A stretch of 60,422 nt of DNA, taken from assembly GCA_964418095.1 (NCBI GenBank), contig CAYQKM010000006.1:1-60422 (forward strand), given 5' to 3'. Made by a program: the position numbers and the translations under genes. The DNA comes from MWBV01 sp964418095. GTDB taxonomy: Archaea; Nanobdellota; Nanobdellia; Pacearchaeales; GW2011-AR1. Below are positions 52,855 through 60,422 of the stretch, one piece after another (positions within the stretch are counted from its first letter, which is position 1; every line of letters begins with the position of its first letter). The notes below the pieces were generated by a model. That model had not been told where the DNA came from and did no database searches. It saw nothing but the letters and a program-made list of their open reading frames with translations.

Positions 52855-53508
52855 ATGGATAAACTGCATTTTAAAGAAATTATAAGCGAGCTAAAAAAAA
52901 GATATCCTTCCACAGATAAAACAACCCTAAATAGGATGAGGAAAAGACCAGATCCATTCAAAGTTCTTATATCCTGTCTTCTCTCACTAAGAGCAAGAGA
53001 TGAAAACACTGAAAAAGTCTCAAAAAAATTATTTGATATAGCAGATACTCCTGAAAAAATTACAAAAATCCATATTCAAAAACTAGAAAAAATAATTTAT
53101 TCATCTGGACATTATAAAAAGAAAGCTCGTGTTCTTAAATCTGTTTCAAATGAATTGATAGACAGATTTAATTCAAAAGTTCCAAACAAAAAAGAAGAAT
53201 TACTTTCAATTAAAGGAATTGGTCCAAAAACCGCAAACATTGTATTAGCATTTGCATTTAATCAACAAGTCATCCCTGTAGACACACATGTTCATAGAAT
53301 ACCCAATAGGATAGGCTGGGTTAAAACAAAAAATCCAGAACAAACAGAAAATGAGTTAATGAAAATACTTCCTAAAGAATACTGGGCAGATATAAATTCA
53401 ATATTTGTTCAATTTGGGAGAGATATTTGCCAACCAGTATCTCCTAAGTGTTCAATATGTCCAATAAACAAATACTGCAAAAGAGTAGGTGTTAAGAGAA
53501 GCAGATAG
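52855..53508 (+). CDS. nth: Endonuclease III
   Basis: 217 residues. Helix-hairpin-helix LLSIKGIGPKTANIVLAFAF with the catalytic Lys, VDTHVHRIPNRIGW with the catalytic Asp, and the iron-sulphur loop Cys192-x6-Cys199-x2-Cys202-x5-Cys208. The usual L-L-S-x-Q-x-x-D near residue 42 reads LLSLRARDENT. Removes oxidised pyrimidines and nicks abasic sites. Starts 12 bp after pduL. Confidence 0.93.
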   Translation: MDKLHFKEIISELKKRYPSTDKTTLNRMRKRPDPFKVLISCLLSLRARDENTEKVSKKLFDIADTPEKITKIHIQKLEKIIYSSGHYKKKARVLKSVSNELIDRFNSKVPNKKEELLSIKGIGPKTANIVLAFAFNQQVIPVDTHVHRIPNRIGWVKTKNPEQTENELMKILPKEYWADINSIFVQFGRDICQPVSPKCSICPINKYCKRVGVKRSR

Positions 53509-53526
53509 TAATTCTCTTACAAAACC

Positions 53527-53535
53527 TTTATAAAT
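53527..53535 (+). promoter_or_regulatory. TATA box of the eL41 gene
   Basis: TTTATAAAT centred about 26 bases before the ATG at 53557, with a pyrimidine-rich spacer; strong leaderless promoter. Confidence 0.65.
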
Positions 53536-53556
53536 AGTTTTTCTCTTTCTCAATTC

Positions 53557-53664
53557 ATGAAAAGATCAAGTAGAAGATGGAAGAAAGATGGCCAGATGAG
53601 ATGGAAATGGCAAAGAAAAAGATTAAAGAAAGAAAAGCGTAAACGTAAGCTTAAAAGGAAGTAG
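53557..53664 (+). CDS. rpl41e: Ribosomal protein eL41
   Basis: 35 residues from the ATG at 53557; an internal Met14 starts the canonical peptide MRWKWQRKRLKKEKRKRKLK. Nearly two thirds Lys/Arg, a single basic helix that bridges the ribosomal subunits. The 13-residue N-terminal extension MKRSSRRWKKDGQ is unusual for eL41 and could be absent if Met14 is used, but the TATA spacing supports 53557. Easily missed because of its length. Confidence 0.85.
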   Translation: MKRSSRRWKKDGQMRWKWQRKRLKKEKRKRKLKRK

Positions 53665-53756
53665 TTTTCTTAAAATAATATGCAGAATATTACCTAAAAA
53701 ACAATATCAAATCTTATTACAATAACCTTTATTAACCAACATTATTTTCCAAATTT

Positions 53757-54719
53757 ATGGTGAGCTCTATTTGGACAGAAAAGTACAGACCTTCAAAATT
53801 CTATGAACTTGTTGGACAAGACGATATAGTAAAAAGAATTGAAGGGTTAACAAACTCTATGAATATTCCCCATTTATTATTTGCAGGGCCTGCAGGGACC
53901 GGAAAATCAAGTTTAGCATTAATAACAGTAAAAGAACTATATGGCACAACCTGGAAAGAGAATTATTTAGAGTTAAATGCATCTGATGAAAGAGGAATAA
54001 ATATTGTAAGGGAAAAAGTAAAAAACTTTGCTAGAACAAAATCAATTGGAAATGTTCCATTTAAAATAATCTTTCTTGATGAGGCCGATGCATTAACCCC
54101 TGAAGCTCAACAAGCACTAAGAAGAACAATGGAAAACTACTCCTCAACTTGTAGATTCATACTTTCATGCAACTATAGCTCAAAAATAATTGATCCTATA
54201 CAATCTCGTTGTAGTATATTTAGATTTAAGCTTTTAGAAAAAAAGGATATTGAAAAATACTTACTAGATATTTCAAAAAGAGAAAACCTAACAATAAATT
54301 CAGATGCAATTGAAATACTTTACGAAGGAAGTGAAGGAGATTGTAGAAGAGCTACAAATCTTTTACAGGCAACAGCTTCAATTTCTCCAAACATTACCTA
54401 TGAACTAGTTTCAACAATAATTTCAAATGCTAAACCAAAAGACATCAAAGTAGTATTAGATTACGCCCTTGCTGGAGATTTCCAGAGAGCGAGAGAAAAA
54501 CTTCTTGATGTAATGCTCAAGGAATCAATATCTGGACAAGATGTAATAAAGGCAATCCAAAAAGAAATATGGAACCTACCAATTGAACCTGAATTAAAAG
54601 TTAAACTCACTGAGAAAACAGGAGAATCAGAATTCAGAATAGTTGAAGGTTCAGATCCATTTATACAGCTTCAAGCTCTTCTTGCAAGTTTTGTGCTTGC
54701 AGGTTTAGGCAAAGAGTAA
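53757..54719 (+). CDS. rfcS: Replication factor C small subunit
   Basis: 320 residues. WTEKYRPSKFYELVGQDDIV start, Walker A GPAGTGKSS (44-52), LNASDERGI, Walker B LDEADALT, arginine-finger SRC in PIQSRCSIFRF. AAA+ clamp loader subunit that loads PCNA. Same operon as rfcL, separated by a 73-residue gene. Confidence 0.96.
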   Translation: MVSSIWTEKYRPSKFYELVGQDDIVKRIEGLTNSMNIPHLLFAGPAGTGKSSLALITVKELYGTTWKENYLELNASDERGINIVREKVKNFARTKSIGNVPFKIIFLDEADALTPEAQQALRRTMENYSSTCRFILSCNYSSKIIDPIQSRCSIFRFKLLEKKDIEKYLLDISKRENLTINSDAIEILYEGSEGDCRRATNLLQATASISPNITYELVSTIISNAKPKDIKVVLDYALAGDFQRAREKLLDVMLKESISGQDVIKAIQKEIWNLPIEPELKVKLTEKTGESEFRIVEGSDPFIQLQALLASFVLAGLGKE

Positions 54720-54720
54720 A

Positions 54721-54942
54721 ATGGATAAATTAGACATTTGGTATTTTAAAAAGAAAAAAGAGTATGTCCCAAAAAACATAGAAAAATATCCTAGAGTAAA
54801 AGAAGAAATCCTATATTTATCTGAACAAATAAGGAAAATAGCTGATTACTCATTGCTAGGAGAAATCTCCCAAAAAGAGGGTAAAAAAGAAATTTCAACT
54901 TTAATTAAATTAATAAAAAATGTAAAAAAGGAGCTTAAATAA
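54721..54942 (+). CDS. Small helical protein between rfcS and rfcL
   Basis: 73 residues. One-base gaps on both sides put it firmly in the rfc operon. MDKLDIWYFKKKKEYVPKNI then helical Lys/Ile-rich sequence ending LIKNVKKELK. No family recognised. The position suggests a clamp-loader-associated or DNA-binding role. Confidence 0.65.
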   Translation: MDKLDIWYFKKKKEYVPKNIEKYPRVKEEILYLSEQIRKIADYSLLGEISQKEGKKEISTLIKLIKNVKKELK

Positions 54943-54943
54943 A

Positions 54944-56122
54944 ATGTCACCCTGGGTTGAAAAATATAGACCAAGAGCATTTAAAGATATTATTGGACAA
55001 GATGAAGCAGTTGAAAAAGTAAAAAGATTCTTAGAAGAATTCAAGAATAAAAATTCAAAAAGGGCAATTGTGCTTCATGGTCCTCCTGGAACAGGAAAAA
55101 CAACTCTTGCCCATGTAGCTGGAAAAGAAATAAATTCGGAAGTTTTTGAATTAAATGCCTCTGACTTAAGAAATAAAAAAAGACTCGAAGAAGTTTTAAG
55201 ACCTGCAATGGAGCAAAAATCACTTATAAAAAAAGGTAAAATTATTTTAGTAGATGAAGTTGATGGAATTTCAACAGTAGACAAAGGAGGATTAACCGAG
55301 TTTGTTGATTTAATAGAGGAGACACACTATCCTGTAATAATAACTGCAAATGATATTTGGGATAAAAAATTAAACCCTTTAAGGAAGAAAGCAGAGTTAG
55401 TTCAATTAAAAAATATAGATTACAGAATAATTAAAGAAGTCTTAGCAGAGATACTAAGAAAAGAAAAAAGCTTTATTGACAGTGCAAATATTACAAGAAT
55501 AGCAGTAAAGGCAAAAGGAGATTTAAGAGCAGCAATAAATGATTTGCAAGCTATATCTAAAGTAAGAGATCTTTCTAACATAGATTTTGATGAAAGAAAT
55601 AAAGAAGTAGATATATTTAATGTATTAAAAATAATCTTTAAAGAAAAGGCAACAGATGAAACTCTAAAATTATTTGATTCTGTAAAAATGTCTATTGATG
55701 AAATAATTTTATGGGTAGAAGAAAACATACCGCTAGACTATAAAGGAATAGAACTTGCAAGAGCATATGACTTATTAAGTAAAACAGATATTTTTAAAGG
55801 AAGAATATACACTCAGCAATATTGGAGATTTTTAGTCTATGAGAATATTTTTTTAAGTTATGGAATAGCTTCCTCTAAAAAATATCCTAAGTCAGGGTTT
55901 ACTTCTTATAAAAAACCAACGAGAATTCTTAAAATATGGATGAATAATCAAAAAACAATGAAATTAAAATCAATAGCTTCAAAATATGCAAAACATGTTC
56001 ATATAGGACAAAAAAGAGCAATCAGAGAATTTCCAATAATAAGACAGATAATAAATTCAAACCCTGAAATATTTAAAGAATTAAAATTAGACAAAGAAGA
56101 AATAGAATACTTATATAATTAA
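54944..56122 (+). CDS. rfcL: Replication factor C large subunit
   Basis: 392 residues, shorter than many archaeal RfcL (about 450-500) because the C-terminal tail is brief. WVEKYRPRAFKDIIGQDEAV, Walker A GPPGTGKTT (46-54), ELNASDLRNK, Walker B LVDEVDGI, and the C-terminal helical collar. No PCNA-interacting peptide is obvious at the end. Loads PCNA with RfcS. Confidence 0.94.
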   Translation: MSPWVEKYRPRAFKDIIGQDEAVEKVKRFLEEFKNKNSKRAIVLHGPPGTGKTTLAHVAGKEINSEVFELNASDLRNKKRLEEVLRPAMEQKSLIKKGKIILVDEVDGISTVDKGGLTEFVDLIEETHYPVIITANDIWDKKLNPLRKKAELVQLKNIDYRIIKEVLAEILRKEKSFIDSANITRIAVKAKGDLRAAINDLQAISKVRDLSNIDFDERNKEVDIFNVLKIIFKEKATDETLKLFDSVKMSIDEIILWVEENIPLDYKGIELARAYDLLSKTDIFKGRIYTQQYWRFLVYENIFLSYGIASSKKYPKSGFTSYKKPTRILKIWMNNQKTMKLKSIASKYAKHVHIGQKRAIREFPIIRQIINSNPEIFKELKLDKEEIEYLYN

Positions 56123-56154
56123 AATATTCAAACAATTTTCTAAATAAGAATAGA

Positions 56155-59100
56155 TTAAGAAGAGATTGTATTCCTTAACTTTACATTTCCTGAACATAGA
56201 TACTCCCACAATCCTGATCCCCCATTCCTTATAAATCTATTATCTGTCATATGATTTCTATTTGAATACATCAAGACAACAGCATAATCTCCAGAAGTGC
56301 TTGAAACATTATTCCAGGTAATCTCCATATTATCTGTAGAGTAAAGGTACATTCCTCTATCACTACTACTTGTTAAAATATTATTAGATATTATTCCTCC
56401 GTCAACACTCTGAGTTGCTAAAGGGACCTCAGATGAAGAAGTAACTCTATTGTTTATTACTCTAATGTTCTCATCATCAACAAGCCAGATTCCATTTCCT
56501 GGAGTAGTTATATTGGAGTTTTCAATCTTAATTCCTATACCACTATAAATCTCTATAACTGATTCAGAATTCTCAGGAGAATATGATTTTTGCTGAATAA
56601 TATTACAATTTTTTATTGTTACTCCATTTTCATACCATGATTTTATTCCAGATTGACCCTCTCTGCTAGGAGTGTAATTAATAGTGTGTCCTTGGCAATC
56701 AAGAGTAATCCCAAAATTTTCAAAATTAAAACACGTCCCCGTTGAAGAGATATCCCTAGTTAATTTGTATGTAACTATAGGCATTGTTAAATCTTGACAA
56801 GAATTTATAAAAATATCTTCTCCAAGTGGTTGGGATTTCATCATATTTAAAAGTAAATCTATTCTCTGCCCATATATATTATTTCCTGCAGCATTTCTTG
56901 CATTTATAAGCATATTTTTCATAGTTGGAATTATTTCTTGGTTTACAAATGCTCTATCGACATTAGCTTCTGAATATTCAAAAAATGCTTTCATTTCATT
57001 TCTAGCTGGACCATAGAATAGAGTATAATATTCATTCAATAGCTCATCTAAATTTAGATTTGCATCCCAATATAATCTGGCAGTTACATATGTATTAATT
57101 GCATTAGCAGAAAACATATCCCATTCTAAATCCCATTTTTTTGTTGCTTGATTATAAGGAGGCCAAGCCTGAGATGTCCACTGCTCTATGCAATCTCCTT
57201 TTGATTTTCCTTTAAGGAATTGCAAATCTTCTTGTATTGAGTGAGGAACAACAATTGGAATTGCTTGAGTGTCTGAGCCCACTCTATTTTGTTGGTAAGC
57301 GTCTCCTGTTGTCATCTCGTTTGTTTCTACTCCTCCAGTCAAATAATTGTTAGATGCAAGTAAATTTATCCAAGAATTAACTGAGTTTCTAAAATTAGAT
57401 TTTGATTCTGGATCTGTAGAGTATATCTTTAAATGAGAAATGCTAATTTCAAGATTTGGTGCTATAGGTTTACTTAAATGTGTAGGTATCTCATCATAAG
57501 GAGGGTATACAGAATTTTTTATTCTCTTTCCAGCATATTGGGGATCATTGTAAATTTCCCATGCTACATTATTAACAAATTCCCAAACATAATCTGAGAA
57601 AGTCCTATTAGAAGTTTCACATTGATAGGACATTGTTCCAAATCCATCATTTGGCATCATACTTACAGCTGGAACATCATATATATCAAATACTGTCTTT
57701 GCATATCTTACAGCCTCTTCAAATAAGTTATTTTCATTTGAGATATAGCGAGATAAGTAATTAGCATTATTAAATTCAGGATAAACACTTTTAAGATAAG
57801 CTACATACTCATCTCTTCTTCCGTTTTTATTTATATCATAAGGATAACAAAGGTCTTGATTAGAGTAATCTACTGTTCCTGGAATTAATCTAGTTCCAGA
57901 TGAGCTCATTGCATAATATTCAGGATGAGTTGTAACTTGTCTTGTTGTTAATGCCCACAGCCCGTGTGCTGGTCCTCCAGTAGCTGCTGCAATAAATTCA
58001 TAATAACTATTTGTTCTAAGGCTCAATCTCCATTGCATCTCTTCTTCTGCTCTTCCATCATAATGATATGTTCCAATATGAGCATAAGCTCTACTATATA
58101 AAATCATACTCCTGAGTGAAAAATCAGGATTAACTAGTTTATTTATAGAAGAAAAAGAAATATCCTGTTTCTGAGGGATAATTGTTCCAAGAGAAGGAGA
58201 AGTAAACCATCCTGGGTGATACCATCTTATTCCTTGATCATATAAAAATTCATATACTGCATTTATTGTGCCTTTTGCATCTGATTCCCAAATATCATAA
58301 GAATCATGATAACTAATAGAATAAAAGCCCAGATAATCATTTTCCCATAAGTAATTTTTACCCCATTTATTCTTTACTAATTGATCCCAAGCTGCCATGC
58401 TTTGAGGCTTTGAAGGGCCTGAGAAAGTCTGCTCTTTATCATCTCCAATTAAAACTAGATAATTGTCTCCTGAAATTATTTTGAATCCTCCATCTCTACA
58501 TCCTAAAGAATTTATTCCTAAATTATCTGTGTAAGTGCTCTTTCCAATATAAACATGATATTGTTTACTTGTGCTTGGAGAACTTGAAATTGGTAAAGTC
58601 ACACCAGTCATATTATAAATATACATTTGAAAGTATTTTGAAGCAAGTTTAACAGTATTAGGAGCATTTGAAGCAACAACAATGTCTGCATTACCAACTT
58701 TGTTTTGAACAAGATATTTCATTGTTCCATCATCCTTCATACAAGTTCCATTTGCTTGACAAGAATATCCACTCTGACATCCTCCTCCGTAATTTCCACA
58801 TGTTAGTGTTCCACCACATCCATCACTTACTTTTCCACAATTTCTTCCTAATGCTTGACAAGTTGTAGGAACACAACTTCTTACGCATGTTCCATTGGGT
58901 GCACATATTAAAGGAGATTGACATGTTCCACAATTTAAAACTGCTCTTCTCACTCCGCAATTATCATTCGCTGTTAAATTTCCACATACTCTACCAAATC
59001 TTGAACAGAATTGAGCATCTGTTTCTGGTTTACAACATTTACTTGTATCAAATAAACATCCATTTGGAGGAGAAAGACACGAGAGTGTTCCAACATGTCC

Positions 59101-60422
59101 TGTTCCTAATACACTAGCACATGTAGCTCCACCCAATGCACTTCCATCACACTGTTCACCACTTTCTATTACCCCATTTCCACAAGTAACAGAACAATCA
59201 TTATCATTATTAGCATTACATCCTAATGGACAGCATCCATCATTAGAGTTACAAGTAGTTATCTTTTGGAATGTGCATGCATTATTAGAGCAGAGGTTAA
59301 TTGTACATGGATCATTATCTTCACACTGAACATTAGAAGTACATCTTGTACAATCATTATCATTTCCTAAATTACATCCAGGAGGACAACACCCATCATT
59401 ATGTTTACATGCAGGATAATTTTGATAACATTTATTGTCTGTTAAATTACAATAATCTTGAGGACAAAGAGTTCCACTTCCACACTGAGCACTATTCAAG
59501 CAACACCCAAGTATAGGAGTATTAATACATAATCCATTAGCACCACATGAATCAGCAGTACATGCATTGTCATCATTACAACTTCCACAATTTGAAACTG
59601 TTCTTCTCACTCCACAACTATCTGTTACAGTTAAACTTCCACACTGCTTGTTATTGTTTAAACATAATTGAGCATCTGTTTCAGGAACACAAGTTTTAAT
59701 ACAAGTTCCATTATTAGCACATGAATATCCAGCACTGCAATTTCCGCAATTTCTTAATTCTCCACATACAGACATATTTCCACAAACATATCCTAAAGAT
59801 GAGCAAGTATCTGTACATGGTTTAAGTGTGCATGTTCCATTTGTCTGACAATCAAATCCTTCTGAACAATTTATACAATTTAATGTTTTACCACATCCAT
59901 CACTTACTATCCCGCACGGGTTTCCTAAAGATTGACAAGTTGCAGGAACACAATCTTTTGTGCAAGTTCCATTTGTTTGGCAAGTATATCCTTCTAAGCA
60001 AGTTCCACAATTTCTTTTTTCTCCGCAGATAGCATGTTCTCCACACTTATATCCTAAAGATGAGCAAGTATCTTTACAATTATCATCACTATCTGAACTT
60101 CCTCCAGAGCTTCCTCCACTTGAAGAAGTTTTATCTTTTACACATTTATAATCTAAACATAAATATCCTTTTGCACATCCATTTCCACAAGGTGCTCCGC
60201 ACCCATTTGTTCCACACTGTGCATTAGGAGGACAGTAAGTTGAGCAAACATTTGGAGTAATATACTCATCTTTTACATTTCCAACAACTTCTTCTCCTTC
60301 TTTATCCAAATATATAGGAGTTACTGAAATCTTTTTAATATTAGAAGCATTTAATTCAATAAACTTTAATGAAAAGTTTCCTGTTTCATTTTCAGGCATT
60401 GATGAATCAATTCTAACAACTT
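56155..60422 (-). CDS. Giant Cys-rich, DUF4838-like, beta-helix surface protein, 5' end outside window
   Basis: More than 1420 residues; the frame continues past 60422 and the sequence there (VVRIDSSMPENE) shows the real start is further upstream. Order in the window: beta-rich domain like that of the 23886 gene; about 500 residues of Cys-rich modules (GYTCQTNGTC, CGxCxxGY, and EGF-like DNDCT patterns); from about residue 550 a DUF4838-like region with HPEYYAMSSSGTR and MMPNDGFGTMSYQCETSNRT then VWEFVNNVAWEIY, related to glycoside hydrolases acting on uronic-acid glycans; then a C-terminal right-handed beta-helix (ITLDCQGHTINYT onward). A secreted carbohydrate-active protein, probably acquired from bacteria. 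Confidence 0.8.
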   Translation of the reverse strand, partial: VVRIDSSMPENETGNFSLKFIELNASNIKKISVTPIYLDKEGEEVVGNVKDEYITPNVCSTYCPPNAQCGTNGCGAPCGNGCAKGYLCLDYKCVKDKTSSSGGSSGGSSDSDDNCKDTCSSLGYKCGEHAICGEKRNCGTCLEGYTCQTNGTCTKDCVPATCQSLGNPCGIVSDGCGKTLNCINCSEGFDCQTNGTCTLKPCTDTCSSLGYVCGNMSVCGELRNCGNCSAGYSCANNGTCIKTCVPETDAQLCLNNNKQCGSLTVTDSCGVRRTVSNCGSCNDDNACTADSCGANGLCINTPILGCCLNSAQCGSGTLCPQDYCNLTDNKCYQNYPACKHNDGCCPPGCNLGNDNDCTRCTSNVQCEDNDPCTINLCSNNACTFQKITTCNSNDGCCPLGCNANNDNDCSVTCGNGVIESGEQCDGSALGGATCASVLGTGHVGTLSCLSPPNGCLFDTSKCCKPETDAQFCSRFGRVCGNLTANDNCGVRRAVLNCGTCQSPLICAPNGTCVRSCVPTTCQALGRNCGKVSDGCGGTLTCGNYGGGCQSGYSCQANGTCMKDDGTMKYLVQNKVGNADIVVASNAPNTVKLASKYFQMYIYNMTGVTLPISSSPSTSKQYHVYIGKSTYTDNLGINSLGCRDGGFKIISGDNYLVLIGDDKEQTFSGPSKPQSMAAWDQLVKNKWGKNYLWENDYLGFYSISYHDSYDIWESDAKGTINAVYEFLYDQGIRWYHPGWFTSPSLGTIIPQKQDISFSSINKLVNPDFSLRSMILYSRAYAHIGTYHYDGRAEEEMQWRLSLRTNSYYEFIAAATGGPAHGLWALTTRQVTTHPEYYAMSSSGTRLIPGTVDYSNQDLCYPYDINKNGRRDEYVAYLKSVYPEFNNANYLSRYISNENNLFEEAVRYAKTVFDIYDVPAVSMMPNDGFGTMSYQCETSNRTFSDYVWEFVNNVAWEIYNDPQYAGKRIKNSVYPPYDEIPTHLSKPIAPNLEISISHLKIYSTDPESKSNFRNSVNSWINLLASNNYLTGGVETNEMTTGDAYQQNRVGSDTQAIPIVVPHSIQEDLQFLKGKSKGDCIEQWTSQAWPPYNQATKKWDLEWDMFSANAINTYVTARLYWDANLNLDELLNEYYTLFYGPARNEMKAFFEYSEANVDRAFVNQEIIPTMKNMLINARNAAGNNIYGQRIDLLLNMMKSQPLGEDIFINSCQDLTMPIVTYKLTRDISSTGTCFNFENFGITLDCQGHTINYTPSREGQSGIKSWYENGVTIKNCNIIQQKSYSPENSESVIEIYSGIGIKIENSNITTPGNGIWLVDDENIRVINNRVTSSSEVPLATQSVDGGIISNNILTSSSDRGMYLYSTDNMEITWNNVSSTSGDYAVVLMYSNRNHMTDNRFIRNGGSGLWEYLCSGNVKLRNTISS
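60118..60422 (-). repeat. Near-identical segment shared with 26005-26310
   Basis: Reads almost the same as the N-terminal third of the 23886-26567 gene, including the AQCGTNGCGAPCGNGCAKGY coding stretch. It extends to the window edge, so the shared block is longer than seen here. Confidence 0.8.

Noticed and set aside
58668..60151. Plus-strand frames opposite the right-edge Cys-rich gene
   Set aside because: Same shadow effect as at 25403-25875.
1..60422. CRISPR array
   Set aside because: No regularly spaced identical short repeats with unique spacers; the periodic repeats found are in-frame coding repeats.

Overview
The window is a very AT-rich (by eye) archaeal scaffold piece that most resembles a DPANN lineage of the Pacearchaeota/Woesearchaeota type. 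This placement is an inference. The archaeal signals are replication factor C small and large subunits, the RNase P protein Rpp30, ribosomal protein eL41, archaeal-type ThrRS with an editing domain, PheRS alpha and beta, an Lhr-type helicase, tRNA introns bounded by bulge-helix-bulge motifs, and TATA boxes centred about 26 bases before start codons (leaderless transcripts). A run of exactly 100 N at 46696-46795 shows that this is a gapped draft scaffold.

Layout. 1-1.7 kb: 3'-truncated surface protein with tail-fibre-like repeats. 1.9-2.4 kb: intron-containing tRNA-Ile(UAU) and tRNA-Glu(UUC), each preceded by a degenerate copy of its own 5' half. 2.4-10.5 kb: accessory, defence-like island with a HEPN-like protein overlapping a PD-(D/E)XK-like nuclease, a 48-residue gene, a membrane-anchored HNH nuclease with a Cys-rich ectodomain, a HaeIII-like restriction-modification pair, a truncated serine recombinase, a ribbon-helix-helix protein and a nucleotidyltransferase cassette flanked by similar short sequences. 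10.6-18 kb: mostly housekeeping genes (permuted GTPase, Elp3, an MTAP-APRT fusion, DUF488, a Trm9-like methyltransferase, ThrRS). 18-26.6 kb: envelope genes (cysteine-peptidase-like protein, murein-amidase homologue, membrane protein with a degenerate nucleotidyl cyclase domain, HtpX, Cys-rich beta-helix protein). 26.7-37 kb: Lhr helicase and its phosphoesterase, LemA, ferredoxin, a PEP-synthase-like pseudoenzyme with two companion genes, two envelope proteins. 37-43.7 kb: DUF357, then pyrH-rnp3-pheS-HIT-pheT, small membrane proteins, tRNA-Thr and tRNA-Gln. 43.8-50.7 kb: diadenylate cyclase and one giant surface protein gene split by the assembly gap. 50.7-56.1 kb: tRNA-Glu(CUC), DUF2061, ackA-pduL, nth, eL41, rfcS-small ORF-rfcL. 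56.2 kb to the end: a huge Cys-rich, DUF4838-like, beta-helix surface protein running off the window.

How it fits together. The metabolic genes suggest a small fermentative cell: substrate-level ATP from acetyl phosphate (AckA with PduL) and salvage of methylthioadenosine to AMP in one polypeptide. A large share of coding capacity goes to secreted and membrane proteins (Cys-rich modules, beta-helices, sequon-rich octapeptide repeats, candidate peptidoglycan-cleaving and carbohydrate-active enzymes). This fits an organism living by contact with other cells. Signalling candidates are a c-di-AMP synthase and the degenerate cyclase receptor. The strongest candidates for something undescribed are the membrane-anchored HNH protein, the degenerate cyclase receptor, the PEP-synthase-like three-gene cluster, and a predicted kink-turn RNA element at 18.16 kb.
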